Shown here: one piece after another, positions 31,601 through 43,340 of the stretch | Position numbering within the stretch: position 1 is the stretch's first letter | How the letters are laid out: the number at the start of each line of letters is the position of its first letter | Translations under genes and position numbers: made by a program | From: Pseudo-nitzschia pungens | Taxonomy: Eukaryota > Bacillariophyta > Bacillariophyceae > Bacillariales > Bacillariaceae | Direction of reading: 5' to 3' | Assembly: GCA_037355855.1 (NCBI GenBank) | Contig: CM074760.1 | Span: 3,092,501 to 3,156,500 of the forward strand | Length of the DNA: 64,000 nucleotides | The notes under the pieces: generated by a model | Seen by the model: only the letters and a program-made list of their open reading frames with translations | What the model was told of the DNA's origin: nothing | Database searches by the model: none

Positions 31601-34600
31601 GGAATGAAGAAAAGGAAGTACGCGATGATTTAGAAAGAACTGAACAAGAGATGAAAGCATTGAGCCAAGCATACGCCAGCTTAGAAGAGGAGTTTCAGAA
31701 ACACCAGAACGAGCTAAATGCCGAAAAGAAACAAAATGCATCTGGATCCACCGAGGTCACAACGTTGCGTGCAGAGAATAGTCGATTGAAAAATGACGCC
31801 CGGAAGGCCGACGAGTGGATGTCAATGGCTGTTGATAAAATGAACGAAATGGGGACGGCTAACATGGAATTAGAACAACAAGTATCAATGCTGAACAGCC
31901 AAATTGAAGAATCACGTGCCGTCGCCGAACGGATATCGCTTGATGACCAAAACAAAGCACAAGAAAGACAAAATCTTGAAATTAATCTTGAGAAAGAAAG
32001 GGCATTGCGCTTAGCTGCAGAAGAACACCTTCCTCATCTTGAGGATTTGCGGATGGAACTTGAACGAGAGAAAAACATATCAGTCAGTCTCCAGAAACAA
32101 ATCGCCGACACCGAAGAAGCGCTTTCAAAGTTCGAAAACATTGAATCAAAGATGGAGAGCGAGCAGACAAAAAGTGCGGAACTTGAAAAACGAATTTCGG
32201 ACGCCGAAGAGGCAGCAAGGATATCTGCTGGACGTTTCGAAGATGAACGTACGGCCAGACTAGAGCTGGAGAAAGAGCTCGAAGCCAACAAATCCACACA
32301 AGACCACTTGACGGAACCAGAGACTTTTGATATTACAGAGCGCCTCGAAGAGATGCGTGCTGAGTACGAGAAAAAAATCGCTGGCAAGGACGCTGAAATA
32401 GATGCCCTTAGACTTTCGCTGAAGGAGAAGGAGGAACATAAGGAATGCAATGGAGGCCTGATTTCAATGAATGGCCAAGTCACCAAGAATAACGAGATTG
32501 ATGAAATTCGACAGAGCTCGCAAGAAGAAATATATCGATTAGAATCAGTCATTCGAGAATTGAAGGACAGACTTGGTAGTGGATTAGGAACGTACAAGAT
32601 CGAGGATATTCAAGAACGAGACGAAGAAATAGAAGAGCTTCGAGCTGCAAACGAGGCCGCACAAGAGTGGATGGATAAAGCTGTAAAACATCATCAAATG
32701 AACTCGGCGGAAATTCAACAACTATCTGAGGATAAAGCCAACCTCGAACTTCAGTTAGAAGAAGAACGAAAGAAAATTACGTGCCAGAATGGAATTCACT
32801 CATCGGCTCCTTCGAACGGACTTGCCGAAAAACAACAAGAACTAGATTTGATGTCCTTGAAAATGATTGCCCTCGAGGAAGAACTAAAGGATCTAAAGCA
32901 AGAAAAAGATGCAAACCAAGGTTTGCTAGACGAGTATGGTATAGCTATGGATGACGTGGCAGTCATGCAGCAACAGCTATCTGAGTACAGATCTACTATT
33001 TCCGAGTTGGAAACAAAAGTTTCTGAAAGCGCGCTGAATGAAGAAAATGAGAAACTTCGATTGTCAAACGAAGATTTGCAGAAAAGGATTCGCGAATTCG
33101 AGGATTGGGCACAAATGGTTCAAACAAAAATATCTGAGATTATGATTGCGAAAGAACAGGCTGAAAAGCAGGTTGAAGAGGCAAGAGAAGAAATTCAAGC
33201 GCTACGGGACCAAAATGATTCGCTCCGACAAAACGGCACTGAATCAGAAGATGTTGCTAACGATATTGAAAAGTTGAAACAAGAGATTTCCACGCTCGAA
33301 TCCGTCAATGATACTCTATCGAATGAGAAAGATACCCAAGAACTCCAAATTCAAGATCTTCAAGCTCAATACAATAGTTTGCTCGCCTCATCCAAGATCG
33401 TTGAGGAAGAGTTGACTACACTTGCTGGAATAAGGAATGATCTTGAGAAAGATTTAGCCGAAGAAAGGACTTCCGTCGACAAGTTGAAACAAGAGATTTC
33501 CAAACTTGAATATGCAAATGATACCCAAAAGCACCAATATTTGGATCTTCAATCTCGATACGATGATTTGCTCGCCTCATCCAAAAGAAACGAGGAAGAG
33601 TTGACTACACTTGGTGCATTCAGGAAAGATCTTGAGAGAGATTTAGCTGAAGAAAAACAGTTGTCATCGACTCTCTCAAGCGAACTGGAAGACCTCAAGA
33701 CCAGAAATATGGCATTATTGGATTCAATAGAAGAATTGAAAACAAATCCTGAACGCCAATTTTCAAACTCGATGACTTTCACCAGCGACATGATTGGTAC
33801 TGCAGGGGAATCACGGGACCAAATTGATACTGCACACGACGAGATGCAGACAGAGAGAATACAAGAACTAAGTAGAGAGTTGGAAACAACGAAGGCTGCA
33901 TTGGCAGAGGCAAACGAAACTTTATCCTCGGACGAAGATGTCATGAGAGAATGGGAAGGTACGTTATACTCTGTAATTCAGTACACAAATTCTGATGATT
34001 TCGGTACTAATCCTTTTGCTTCCCCCTGTTCTTTGCTTTACTTGAGCAGACAGAGTTGCTCAGTTGCAATCGAATCTCGATGACGCTCACCAGCAGCTTC
34101 GGGATCAGGAGACCGAGGCACTAGAAACTATTTCCAAATGGCAAGAAAATGCTAATGCGCTGGAAGAAAAGTGTGTTGGACTTGAAGAAAAACTAAGGAA
34201 TGCGTGTGAAACCGAAGAATCAATCGACGCCCATGGCGCTGTGTCTATTTCTGAATACTCAATGTTGAAGGAAGAGAATGCTTCTCTTCAGCAGAAAATA
34301 AATCACCTCGAAACATCGTTGGCCGGAAATTCTGATAATCGCATAGTGGAACTACAGCAGGAGCTTAAGGCAGCGCAGGATGCTCTCGAAAACGACGAGG
34401 AGGTTGTGCAGCAGTGGGAAGGTGAGTGAAACATCCCGATAAAGTTGATGGCAGCTCAAGAAGACATTTCTTTCGTAACTCACGAACCAACAAAACCTAT
34501 TTTCATCTTAGAACAAAACGCAGCACTGGAATCGACCATTGAATCGTTAGAAGCCGAGCTTCGACAAAACGAGGAAGAGTCAAATGACGTTATTAGTAAA

Positions 34601-37600
34601 TGGCAAGATAATTGCGCTGCAGCCGAAGCTAGATGCACAGCTATTGAGCAAGAACTCAATGATCTCAAGGAATCGATGGCAACACAAGATTTGTCGAAGG
34701 GAGGTGATGCCACAGATAAAGCTGCATTTGAAAGCATGGCAGATACTCTTTCAGAGAAGGAAGAGCAGCTTCGACAATTGCAAGACGAGGCAGAAGAAAC
34801 TCGAGCTTCGATGGAGAAACTCAAAGGTATGTTTCATGTCCAACCGTTTATGGTCACTTCAAACTTTAGTTGTATAGTTTCAGAAGACATCGTCACTAAC
34901 AAAAAACTTTTCTAGATCGATGCTTGCTGTCTGAAGAAAGATGTTCGCATCTCGACATTCAAATGAAAGAAGCGATGGCTATGAAAGAATCAGAGATTCA
35001 AGAGCTTAGAAACAAGGATTTGGTACAACATGATGGTAAGATGAAATTGATGCTTTTTGTTCGAATTTTTTGGAAAAGGGTTTTGTCTAACCAAATATTT
35101 TACTAACATAGATCGAATCTCAGAATTGAATCGACGAATCGAATCAATTACCGAGGAACTTTCGAACCAGGAGATCGAAGCAAAGAACACGATCCAACAG
35201 TGGGAGGAGAGGAACTCGGCTATGGAAGAAGAAAATTCTCTACTAAGAAAAAATCTAGAGGAAGCCGAAGGGAAGAGTGCTGAGTTACTAGAGATTCGGA
35301 GTAGCCGTTCTGACGATGATCGAATCATTCGCCGATGGGAGGAAAGGGTAGAAGAGCTCTCTGAATCTATCGCTGAACTAGAAGACCAACTCAAAGAACA
35401 AGAACAAGAAGCCGTGGATGCCATCGACCAATGGCAAACAACTTGTACGGACCTTGAAACGAAATGCGCCAACCTCGAGAACAGTTTCCAAAATAGTCTG
35501 GAAACGATATCAGCTCAAAATTGGTCTTTAGAACAACTAAAGTCGCGCAATGAGAATTATTGCTCTCAGATGAAGAAACTGAAAAATGCGTCTAAAAGAG
35601 TCGAATGGTCACTCTCAGCAGAGTTATCCGAGGCCAAATCAGAAATTTCTAGACTAGCAAAGACTCTTGAGGCCCAAAATGAAAATTTCATTGGTCGGAG
35701 TGCACAACTTCAGGCCGAACTTCAAGCAGAGAAAGAAAAATATTGCGAAGCAAGGGACGAGATAGATAGCCTCACAGCCAGTTTAGAAGAAATGAAATTT
35801 GGAAGCGTGAACATTGTGAATCAATGGACCGGTAAGTACTGCCAGTGTTCCTTTAACTGCTGTTCTGAATTTCATGAATCATTTCTCAAATCTTTACTTC
35901 GATATATCTCTGGCATTTGAACAGAGAGATACGCTGAATTAGAAGCCGCGTTAAAAGAAGCACACGAACAGCTAGAGGAGCAAGGAAACGAAGCCAATCA
36001 AGCGATTTCAAGTTGGGAAACCAAAGCCGACGAGCTTGAGAAGGAGCTTGACAAAGCAGAAGATCAAATTCTACGTCTTGAAGAAGTTCTCATCGACCCA
36101 GATTCCGATAAACAAACGAGCATTGTTGTCGCGGCCGAGAATCTCGTTCGAGAAAATCGAAATTTTAGCCACAAAATATTGACAAACGAGGGCAAATTGA
36201 ACGAAATGAAACTTGAGCAGCAGCAGCTGAAGCATCAGTTGTCACTGAAGTCACAAGACAAGCTAGAGGAGGAACGCGATAGGCTCATTGGCGTTGTAGC
36301 CCAGTTAGAAGAAGAGTTACGCGAAGCAAACGCTACGCTACAAGCGTGTGTGACAGACGGATCATCGGACAGGGCGACTGAGTTTGCAGCCAATGCCATC
36401 CGAGACGATATACAAAATTTGAGAAAGCAGCTCATTGAATACCAACAAAAGTTTGAAGACGAGAAAGCCGCAAAAGAAGTTGCAGACCTAGAGATTGAAG
36501 GTCTTCGAGAGGATGTTGCCGCGCTTCTTTCTCTTGCTGATCATGAGAAAAACACTGCAATGATGAAGAAACTCACAACGAAGAGTATCGAGAAACTTCA
36601 GAAGATAGAACACGCTGAAATCGATGATTTGAGAAAATCTCTCTTCCGAGCTCTCGATGAACTTGAGCTAATTCGTTTTGCAGAGAGAGACTCAAACGAG
36701 ACGATATCAAAATTGAGGCTTCAAATTTCCATGTATGAGCAAGAGATTATTGCTGCCAAGTCTGAAGTCAATTTCTTGAGCGAGGCGATGGAAGAGCTGC
36801 GACAGACTGAAGATAGTAAACGGGCATCCCTTGAGTACAGAATTGGCTCTCTGGAAAATGAAAATGATGTTGTTCGGAAGTACCAGGCAAATGAATTAGA
36901 GGACTTGCGAAAGGAACTCGCACAAATCACGATGGAAAAAGATTTGCTAAGTCATCAACTAAAAGATACCGAGAAGACAAATGCTTCGTTGCTACTCGCA
37001 GCTCAGAACGAAGAGGACGGCAAAGCACAGCAGCACACTGACATTCATTCTGAGTGCTCTAAGTTACGAATCGAAAATGCGCATCTTCTCACCATTGCTG
37101 CCGAGGATAAAGCAAAGAATGAAAGAAGACTTCGTGAATTACTCTCTGCGCAAGCAGCAAGCAGTGAGCTCGATGTTATCATGGAACGCGAGCTCCGCCT
37201 TTCGGCAGAAACAGAGCTTCAGACTATGAAGGAAGAGATGGGACAACTGCGAAATGGGAAGCGCAGTGAGATGACCGCGGCGTCGACCGATGGCTCTACC
37301 CTGGACGAACTAAATGAGCTGAAAACAGCTCTCGAATCATTGAAAGAAGAGAATGCGGGCCTCCAAGCAATCATAGACGAAGAGGCATCAAAATCCAAGC
37401 AAACGATTGATGTCTTGACCGACGAATGCCGTAGAGCACAGGCCAAGGCCTTCAAATTCGACCGAGACACGCGCACCGAGATTGCCGTGCAATCCGAAAT
37501 TTCCAAGATGCGATTGTCAGCGATGTCCAGTCCCGGAGAAACGAATTCTCTCAACAATAATTTTCTGCGCACTTCCATCAACCATGCGTCTCTCGAGAAT

Positions 37601-37870
37601 CACGAAGCCGGTCTTCCCAGTAGTTCGGAAGTCTTCGATCTGATCCGAAAGCAAAAACAAGAAATCCAAGAAGAGAGGATGATGTACAGCGAAACTCTGA
37701 AAGAGTACGAAGACTTGCTTGCCTTGGTTGCCCAGCAAGATCTAGAGAAGTCGTGTCTCCGGGAAAAACTCGTCGAAGTTGCAGGAGATGATGTTGCGGA
37801 CGAAGCCATCAAGAAAGCAGAGAAATTCGCAGTCATTCGTTATGGGAATGCTGTTCAAGTATCTAATTAA
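28697..37870 (+). CDS. Giant p115/Uso1-type Golgi vesicle-tethering protein (contains assembly gap)
   Basis: p115/Uso1 tethers COPI/COPII vesicles and acts with Rab1 and SNAREs at the ER-Golgi boundary. Exons: 28697-33958 (gap at 30309-30808), 34050-34421, 34512-34826, 34916-35035, 35112-35831, 35925-37870. All five introns are GT-AG, phase 1, 76-93 bp. The first ~650 residues form the armadillo-like head (HPTYVRVLALKVLEDISKRH; after the gap LLCEWTYECP). The head end LEFKNWKKFCSQAV is followed by an acidic stretch and a very long coiled coil. The C-terminus has YEDLLALVAQQD plus a basic turn, matching the p115 C-terminal LEDLL..LADQD block. The total is near 2,900 aa (human p115 about 960, yeast Uso1 about 1790). 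The growth is in the coiled coil, where a Trp-containing module recurs. The gap shifts the frame by one, so its real length is not 500 or it hides an intron. Confidence 0.88.
30309..30808. other. Assembly gap of 500 N
   Basis: The run is exactly 500 N, typical of a placeholder. The coding frame before the gap (phase of 28697) and after it (phase of 30823) do not agree across 500 bases. It removes part of the p115 armadillo head. Confidence 0.98.
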
Positions 37871-40228
37871 TGGATACGGAATTGCAAATGCTGCTGTCAT
37901 ACCTTCTTGTGGTGTTGATGAAACGCAACTGAATATTAAAATAACAAGCTAAAAACCACACCTTAAGAATAGAAATATGGAATGAAACTTTATTGAACGG
38001 CGATAATAATTGTGCCAACCGACGGACAATTCAATAGATCGCTTTTTCACCCCTCCTCTCTTTCTCTCTGCCAGCAGTGCCAAAGCAGTAATCCAGAAAG
38101 AACCGGCGGTAACACCAGCATGGTCCGTGTCAGATATTGAAATTGACTGTAGTTGTGGCGGCATGACGACATAGTCATCCGGTTTCGAGATGGATCGTTC
38201 TGGGGGATCAGCAATCATGATTGGCTGTTGTTGTTCTTTCAACTGGTAGCATCGTGGGGAGACTACCAACCATTCTCCCCCAGGATGACAAACCAGCAAT
38301 GACGTTCTTCTAGAGAGTTTGTTTGACGTACTACGATTCCAGATAGTTCATTGATCAAGGCTGCATGTAGTACCTTAACAAGTGTACCCTTTCCCAGAAC
38401 AAGAATCTGATCTTATCTCTGACTTGTGGACTATGTCTGCCTATCTGGGTGGTAATCTTATTGCTTCTGCTGGTGGGGATCGAGAATGGTTCTTCTAGTA
38501 CTACTACTAGTACTAGTAGTACTAGTACTACTACTCGTAGGTCCTCCTGACTGCTGGTACTAGTTGTACTAGTAGCACTACTACTAGTAGTAGGTCTTGC
38601 AGATAAAATACGTTTAGAATGATGGAACTTGGATCGCCGACTGGTGGAGCAACATTATCCTTACGCTGAGGGAAGGCACCAGTATGGAGTATCTTTTTCA
38701 CTGACTACTACTACTACTAGTACCATTAAGAATATTATTTGATCAAGTCGTCGTAGCAGTGAGGTTACTAGTATTAATTAATGCAAGCACTGCTACTAGC
38801 GAGCTCTGGGTTTGCTGCGCATTCTACTAGTAATACTAGTAAGGTCTTAGTACTACCACTAGTATCTGGTCCCAGAAGCTCATGCCATGATACTGGTGGT
38901 GGTAGAACGGTTTTCTGTCCAATAGTAAAAAATAATAATAAGAGATAATGCCAGCAGACTAAGACGTAAGATTACTTGTACGAAGAACCTTAGTACTATT
39001 AATATTATTACGAAGTAACCTTACTACGTATTTCTCTTTATTACGTCCTTGTCATTCTCTTTTCATCGACTGCTTGTGGATTATTTTTGTCAGGAACCTT
39101 AGATGAAGATACTAATAACAGTTTGTGGAACAATACGCATCGCGTTCGCTACTCGTGAAACTCCTGTACTGTTACCAGCACTCGTCCATGTACCAGTAAC
39201 TACTCGTACCTGTTGTAGTTCGTAATCTTACTCACAAAGCTGCAATAGAGAGGTTTTCAGTTTGTTGGACGAAATTAGTTAGGATGCTCTGGATGGGTTG
39301 GGACGTGTGGCGCGCGTTCACTCGTCGGATGCCGAGGAGTCGAGTCGTGTTTTGCCAACAAACCACGACCTTCTCGTTGAGCCATGGACATCCACATCCA
39401 CACCCGCATCCAACCAATCAATCGTTATGTACTGGTACGAACAAGGTACGGTACGTAATTTTTACTGCACAGGACCGCACACGAAAACTCTCACTCCACT
39501 ACCGGTATATTTGCACGCAGATCATCATCATCATCATCCCTACTTGTATGACCGAAACTTTTAACCTCCGAAAAAACGCGAAGCATTTCAGACACGCACC
39601 GGTGACATTGAACATTGCGACGGTAAGTTACAGTGCCCCTTTATCATTTCAGTGGACGGAGGACGAAGAAAAAATTTTCCATACGGGATTGTTTTCTGAA
39701 CCGAAAATAATAAAAAACGATAACTTCCATCATCCCTAAATCACATCGCCAATCGCCACACAGCACCAAAACATCCCATCCCATCCCATCTCATCTCATC
39801 TAATCTCATCTCATCTCATCTCATCTCATCTCATCTCATCTACCGAGCCCATTGTTTCCTCTCGAGACCCAGATTCTTTTCTTGTTCGACAAACGTTGCA
39901 GCACAGTCCTCGGGAACGACACGAGAGGCACCGTACAGAGACCGACCGAATTCGCAGTGGATTGATTTCCTCAATTTTCTCCTTCCGGTTTCCTTTCACC
40001 TTGGCAGTGGACTGGAATCGAGGATCGGTTTCTTTTGCTCGTCACAACTCTTGCAGAAAGTTTCTGTTTGTCAAACGAAGCAACCAAAATTCAACCTCGA
40101 ATTCGAATTGGAATTGGAATCCTAATACAATTTTGTACATCCCGGCAAAATACAAATCCAACACATTATTTTTAATACATTAATACAAATATCCATAATA
40201 CACAACAACAACAAGAACAACAGCAATC
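37871..40228. other. Intergenic with ACT/AGT and TCTCA microsatellites
   Basis: Trinucleotide ACT/AGT palindromic repeats occur at about 38490-38600 and 38700-38720. A 5-bp repeat TCTCA (with CATCC at its start) covers 39771-39841. GTAACCTTAC, the complement of GTAAGGTTAC, is at 39015-39024. The last ~300 bp probably hold the promoter and 5' UTR of the gene at 40229. No other gene was seen. Confidence 0.5.
39771..39841 (+). repeat. (TCTCA)n pentanucleotide microsatellite
   Basis: About twelve units of CATCT/TCTCA with an initial CATCC variant. Confidence 0.9.
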
Positions 40229-41853
40229 ATGTTGGCCGCCGACAAATTACAATTACAGAGTGCGCTGAAGCAGCAAGCCACGGCACTGAAGGAAAAAGAA
40301 TTCAATCTGCACCATTCCAATATGAGTGAGTACATGCTTTGTGTTGTGCAAAGTGCTTCGACGCAACCAAAATGGAGTGCTGGATTGGAACGACGATGGG
40401 AATAAATAGATGTGTGCTGCAATGCAGGAAAGATTATTTCACAACAAAACGCGGCTCAGCACATCTCCCACGCTCCGATAGCTATTCCTGCATGCGGAGT
40501 CGACAAGGGATCAAATTTCCTGTGTGTATTCTAAAGCCTGCCCAGTCTCACTCCGCCCCGCCCCGCCTCTTGTCTCCATACAATACACGTTTCATTCGAA
40601 CCTCATCTGTTTCCGTTGCATTGCAGCCACGGTGGGAACCATCGCTGCCGTCTTGGCAGGGCTCGACATTACCATGTTCATCGAATTCAATCCGCCGGAT
40701 ACTTCCACATGGGTACGTCTTGTCTCTCGTCGTTTCGTGGAGTAGGGTACAGAATCGGTTGCTGTGCCCACCGAACCATTCCATCCATTCGGCATTCTGG
40801 CTTGCCATTGGATATCGAGTGTGCCCCAACAATCTCTTTCTTGCGAATCTGCTTTTTTTAATATTCTTCTACCATTCAAACCACTGGCACTGTCCACTTT
40901 GCTTCGTTGCATTTTCGAAACGGACGAACACAACTCCTGGCTTGGTGGCCTGGACCGCACTAACTGGTATCAATCAATCAATCAATCAATCACGCGACAA
41001 ACGACGGTGCCAAAAATCTTGCAACGACAACCACCACGACGACAACTATAACGATGCAACCGCCCCACACGCACGCACCTACGCACGCACCCAACAAACG
41101 AACCGCAATGCCATCGTTCGTGTCTGTTTTCCACAGGGCGAGGACCTGGTGATGGTGGTGCGATTCATGAAATTCATGTACTACATCACCATTGTGGCCG
41201 CCTTTTGCTCCAACATGATCGTCGTCAGCCAGACGACCACCCTGACGGTCCTCGGAGCCGGCATGGCCCTCCGCGGACCGGATGGATCCATGATGACGGC
41301 CACCGACGGACTCTACGACGAGCGGTCCTCCGTCTTTCGGGTCTTTGCCATTGGTCTGGCCTCGACGGTCGGGAGCGTCACCATTTCCGTGTGGCTGATT
41401 CTGCACTGGGAGGCCGCCCTGCTGTGCATGATGATCGTCCTCTACACCTGCAAGACGATCTGGATCAACTACAAGCGGGTCGAGCGACGGTTTGCCTTTG
41501 ACGAGAGCGAAACGGTGGACTTTTCCGATATCATGGAGGGGCCGGCCAACATCCGGGCGGTGACGGGGGGACGGAACAAGAAGCAACGGGAGCGACGGCG
41601 ACAAAACGGGCACCGCTACTCGTCCCTGCAGATCGCGAACGGGAACGGGAACGGCGACGGCGACGACTACGGCTATGACCACGGCTACGGCTACGGGTAC
41701 GGCGACAAGGGCCGCGACTGGAACGGTGAGCACCGACCGTCGCCGTCGTCGTCGTCGACATCGTCGACGGTCTACAACGGTGTCGGTGGCGACAATACCT
41801 ACAAGCGGCGGGGAAGAAGCCCCGCGACCATGCCGCCGATACAAACGATATAG
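40229..41853 (+). CDS. Four-helix membrane protein resembling an Orai (CRAC) calcium channel
   Basis: Exons are 40229-40325, 40627-40712 and 41137-41853. The introns are 301 bp (phase 1, GTGAGT donor) and 424 bp (phase 0, GTACGT donor). The product is 299 aa. An amphipathic N-terminal helix (LQSALKQQATALKEKEFNL) leads into TM1 (about 35-53), which holds LAGLDITMFIEF. Its L-x-G...E spacing equals the Orai TM1 pore segment LSGFAMVAMVEV, placing E51/E52 at the selectivity-filter position. TM2 is at about 75-100, TM3 at 128-150 (FAIGLASTVGSVTISVWLIL, cf. the S-T-V-I-G of Orai TM3) and TM4 at 153-172. The cytoplasmic tail is long and low complexity: basic, then Gly/Tyr/Asp-rich, then Ser-rich. If the assignment holds, it is a plasma-membrane or ER-contact Ca2+ channel. 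Overall identity is low, so another four-helix family is possible. Intron 2 contains an (ATCA)n microsatellite. Confidence 0.5.
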
Positions 41854-43340
41854 TTAACAGTAGTTATATCATTGCCAATCCCTACTAGTACCATACCAAA
41901 CATTGCATGGCAGAGAGAACGCACCGACGAACCAATGAACGAACGAACGAACGAACGAACGAGGGGTTGCTAGTGGTGCTGGCATGCCGTGCGGTATATT
42001 GTACCGTAGTAGTGTGGCATGGTTTCTCTGTTGCGAGTACCAGTGCTACGACTAGGCTGGTATGCACTATGGTTGTTGGCATTGCACGTGTCCAGTCGGG
42101 AGGAGGTACAGTATTATGGAATCTTGTTCAGACTTTCAGATCCGGTCCCTAACAATGTTGTTGCACCGAAAAAACCGACGGAAGGGGCAAACGAGGGGAA
42201 CTTTGCGTGTTGCCTACTAGTACTACAGGGAGTCACTTTTTGCAGTGCTACTAGTACTACTAGTACTAGTACTGTGTTTCCGTTGTAGAGCATTTCGCAC
42301 ATGAAACATTCTTGAAGTATCATGATGCACCACAAGAAGTGCAAGCGGGGGTGCAACTCTTGTCATTAGATTAAAAATAGTGCCCTTTCCAGCAGTAAAG
42401 AGAGAGGAGGACGAAGAAAAGACGCACAGCCAAAAGAACAGAGAAATGGCGACAAGACAACCCCCAGAAGCTCTGCTTGGTCTAGTACTACTACTACTAG
42501 TATCAGGCTTGAAAAGTGATGTTAGCAGAAACTCAGAAAGAGATCCACATTGGATACAACAAGAAAAATCTTCTCACTCGTAGGAACTTTCCAGATAAAA
42601 CTGCAATGGAATGCTACGTGTAACTAGAATAGCAATGGACCAATTTGTTGTACAGAGAGAGGTTGGATTCAATTGTAATTTCTAGGCTATTTCTATTCTT
42701 CATATTATTAGTATTGGGAAATGATTAATTTTATGATACAGTAACCAGGCAAACAAAAAATAATCCAACAGAGTCGGAATGAAAAGGTTTCATCCCAGCA
42801 CGCACCTGGATGTCGTCCTCGTGCAAGGGAAAAGGCCGGGTGCGCAAGAAGCGCAGACAATCTGCAGTTTGGGACGAAAACAACAAAACACCTCATTCTG
42901 AATTCGATGATGATTCTTTCCCCCTCGAGAGCGATGGATTGATTCGAAAAAAAAAATATTCGAGTATGAATCATCATCACGTATGTCATAGTTGTATGTG
43001 TACAAGTAATTACTTGTACGACACATACGAATACAAGTACGAGCTAAACATTCAACATGCATCATGCATCGACAAGTTGTTCGGCTTTGAACTTGGCATC
43101 TCGCGGTATCGTACGTAGCGATACAGCTTTGTGAAGAATCTTGTATTGGAATGCATTCAATAGCACAGCATCCGGTGTAATCCCAAAGCGAACGTTACAA
43201 TAGCGCCAACACCAAACCGACCGGAGCATCATTCCAATTTCCAGCTTTACCAACCGTGCTTCGAAGTTGGAAAGTACACACCGTTAGAACAAGGGATCAA
43301 CCGAAAGATCCAGAACGAAAACGGCACTCAAACGTTGACA
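41854..43340. other. Intergenic with (CGAA)n microsatellite
   Basis: CGAA units lie at 41937-41962 and CTACTAGTA palindromes near 42215-42275 and 42480-42500. No coding region is convincing. The final ~250 bp precede the ABC transporter start. Confidence 0.5.

Noticed and set aside
30823..34083. Treating the coiled-coil frame as a separate myosin-like gene
   Set aside because: The post-gap part begins with the p115 head end (LLCEWTYECP) and the last exon ends with the p115 C-terminal block, so it is one gene with 28697-30308.
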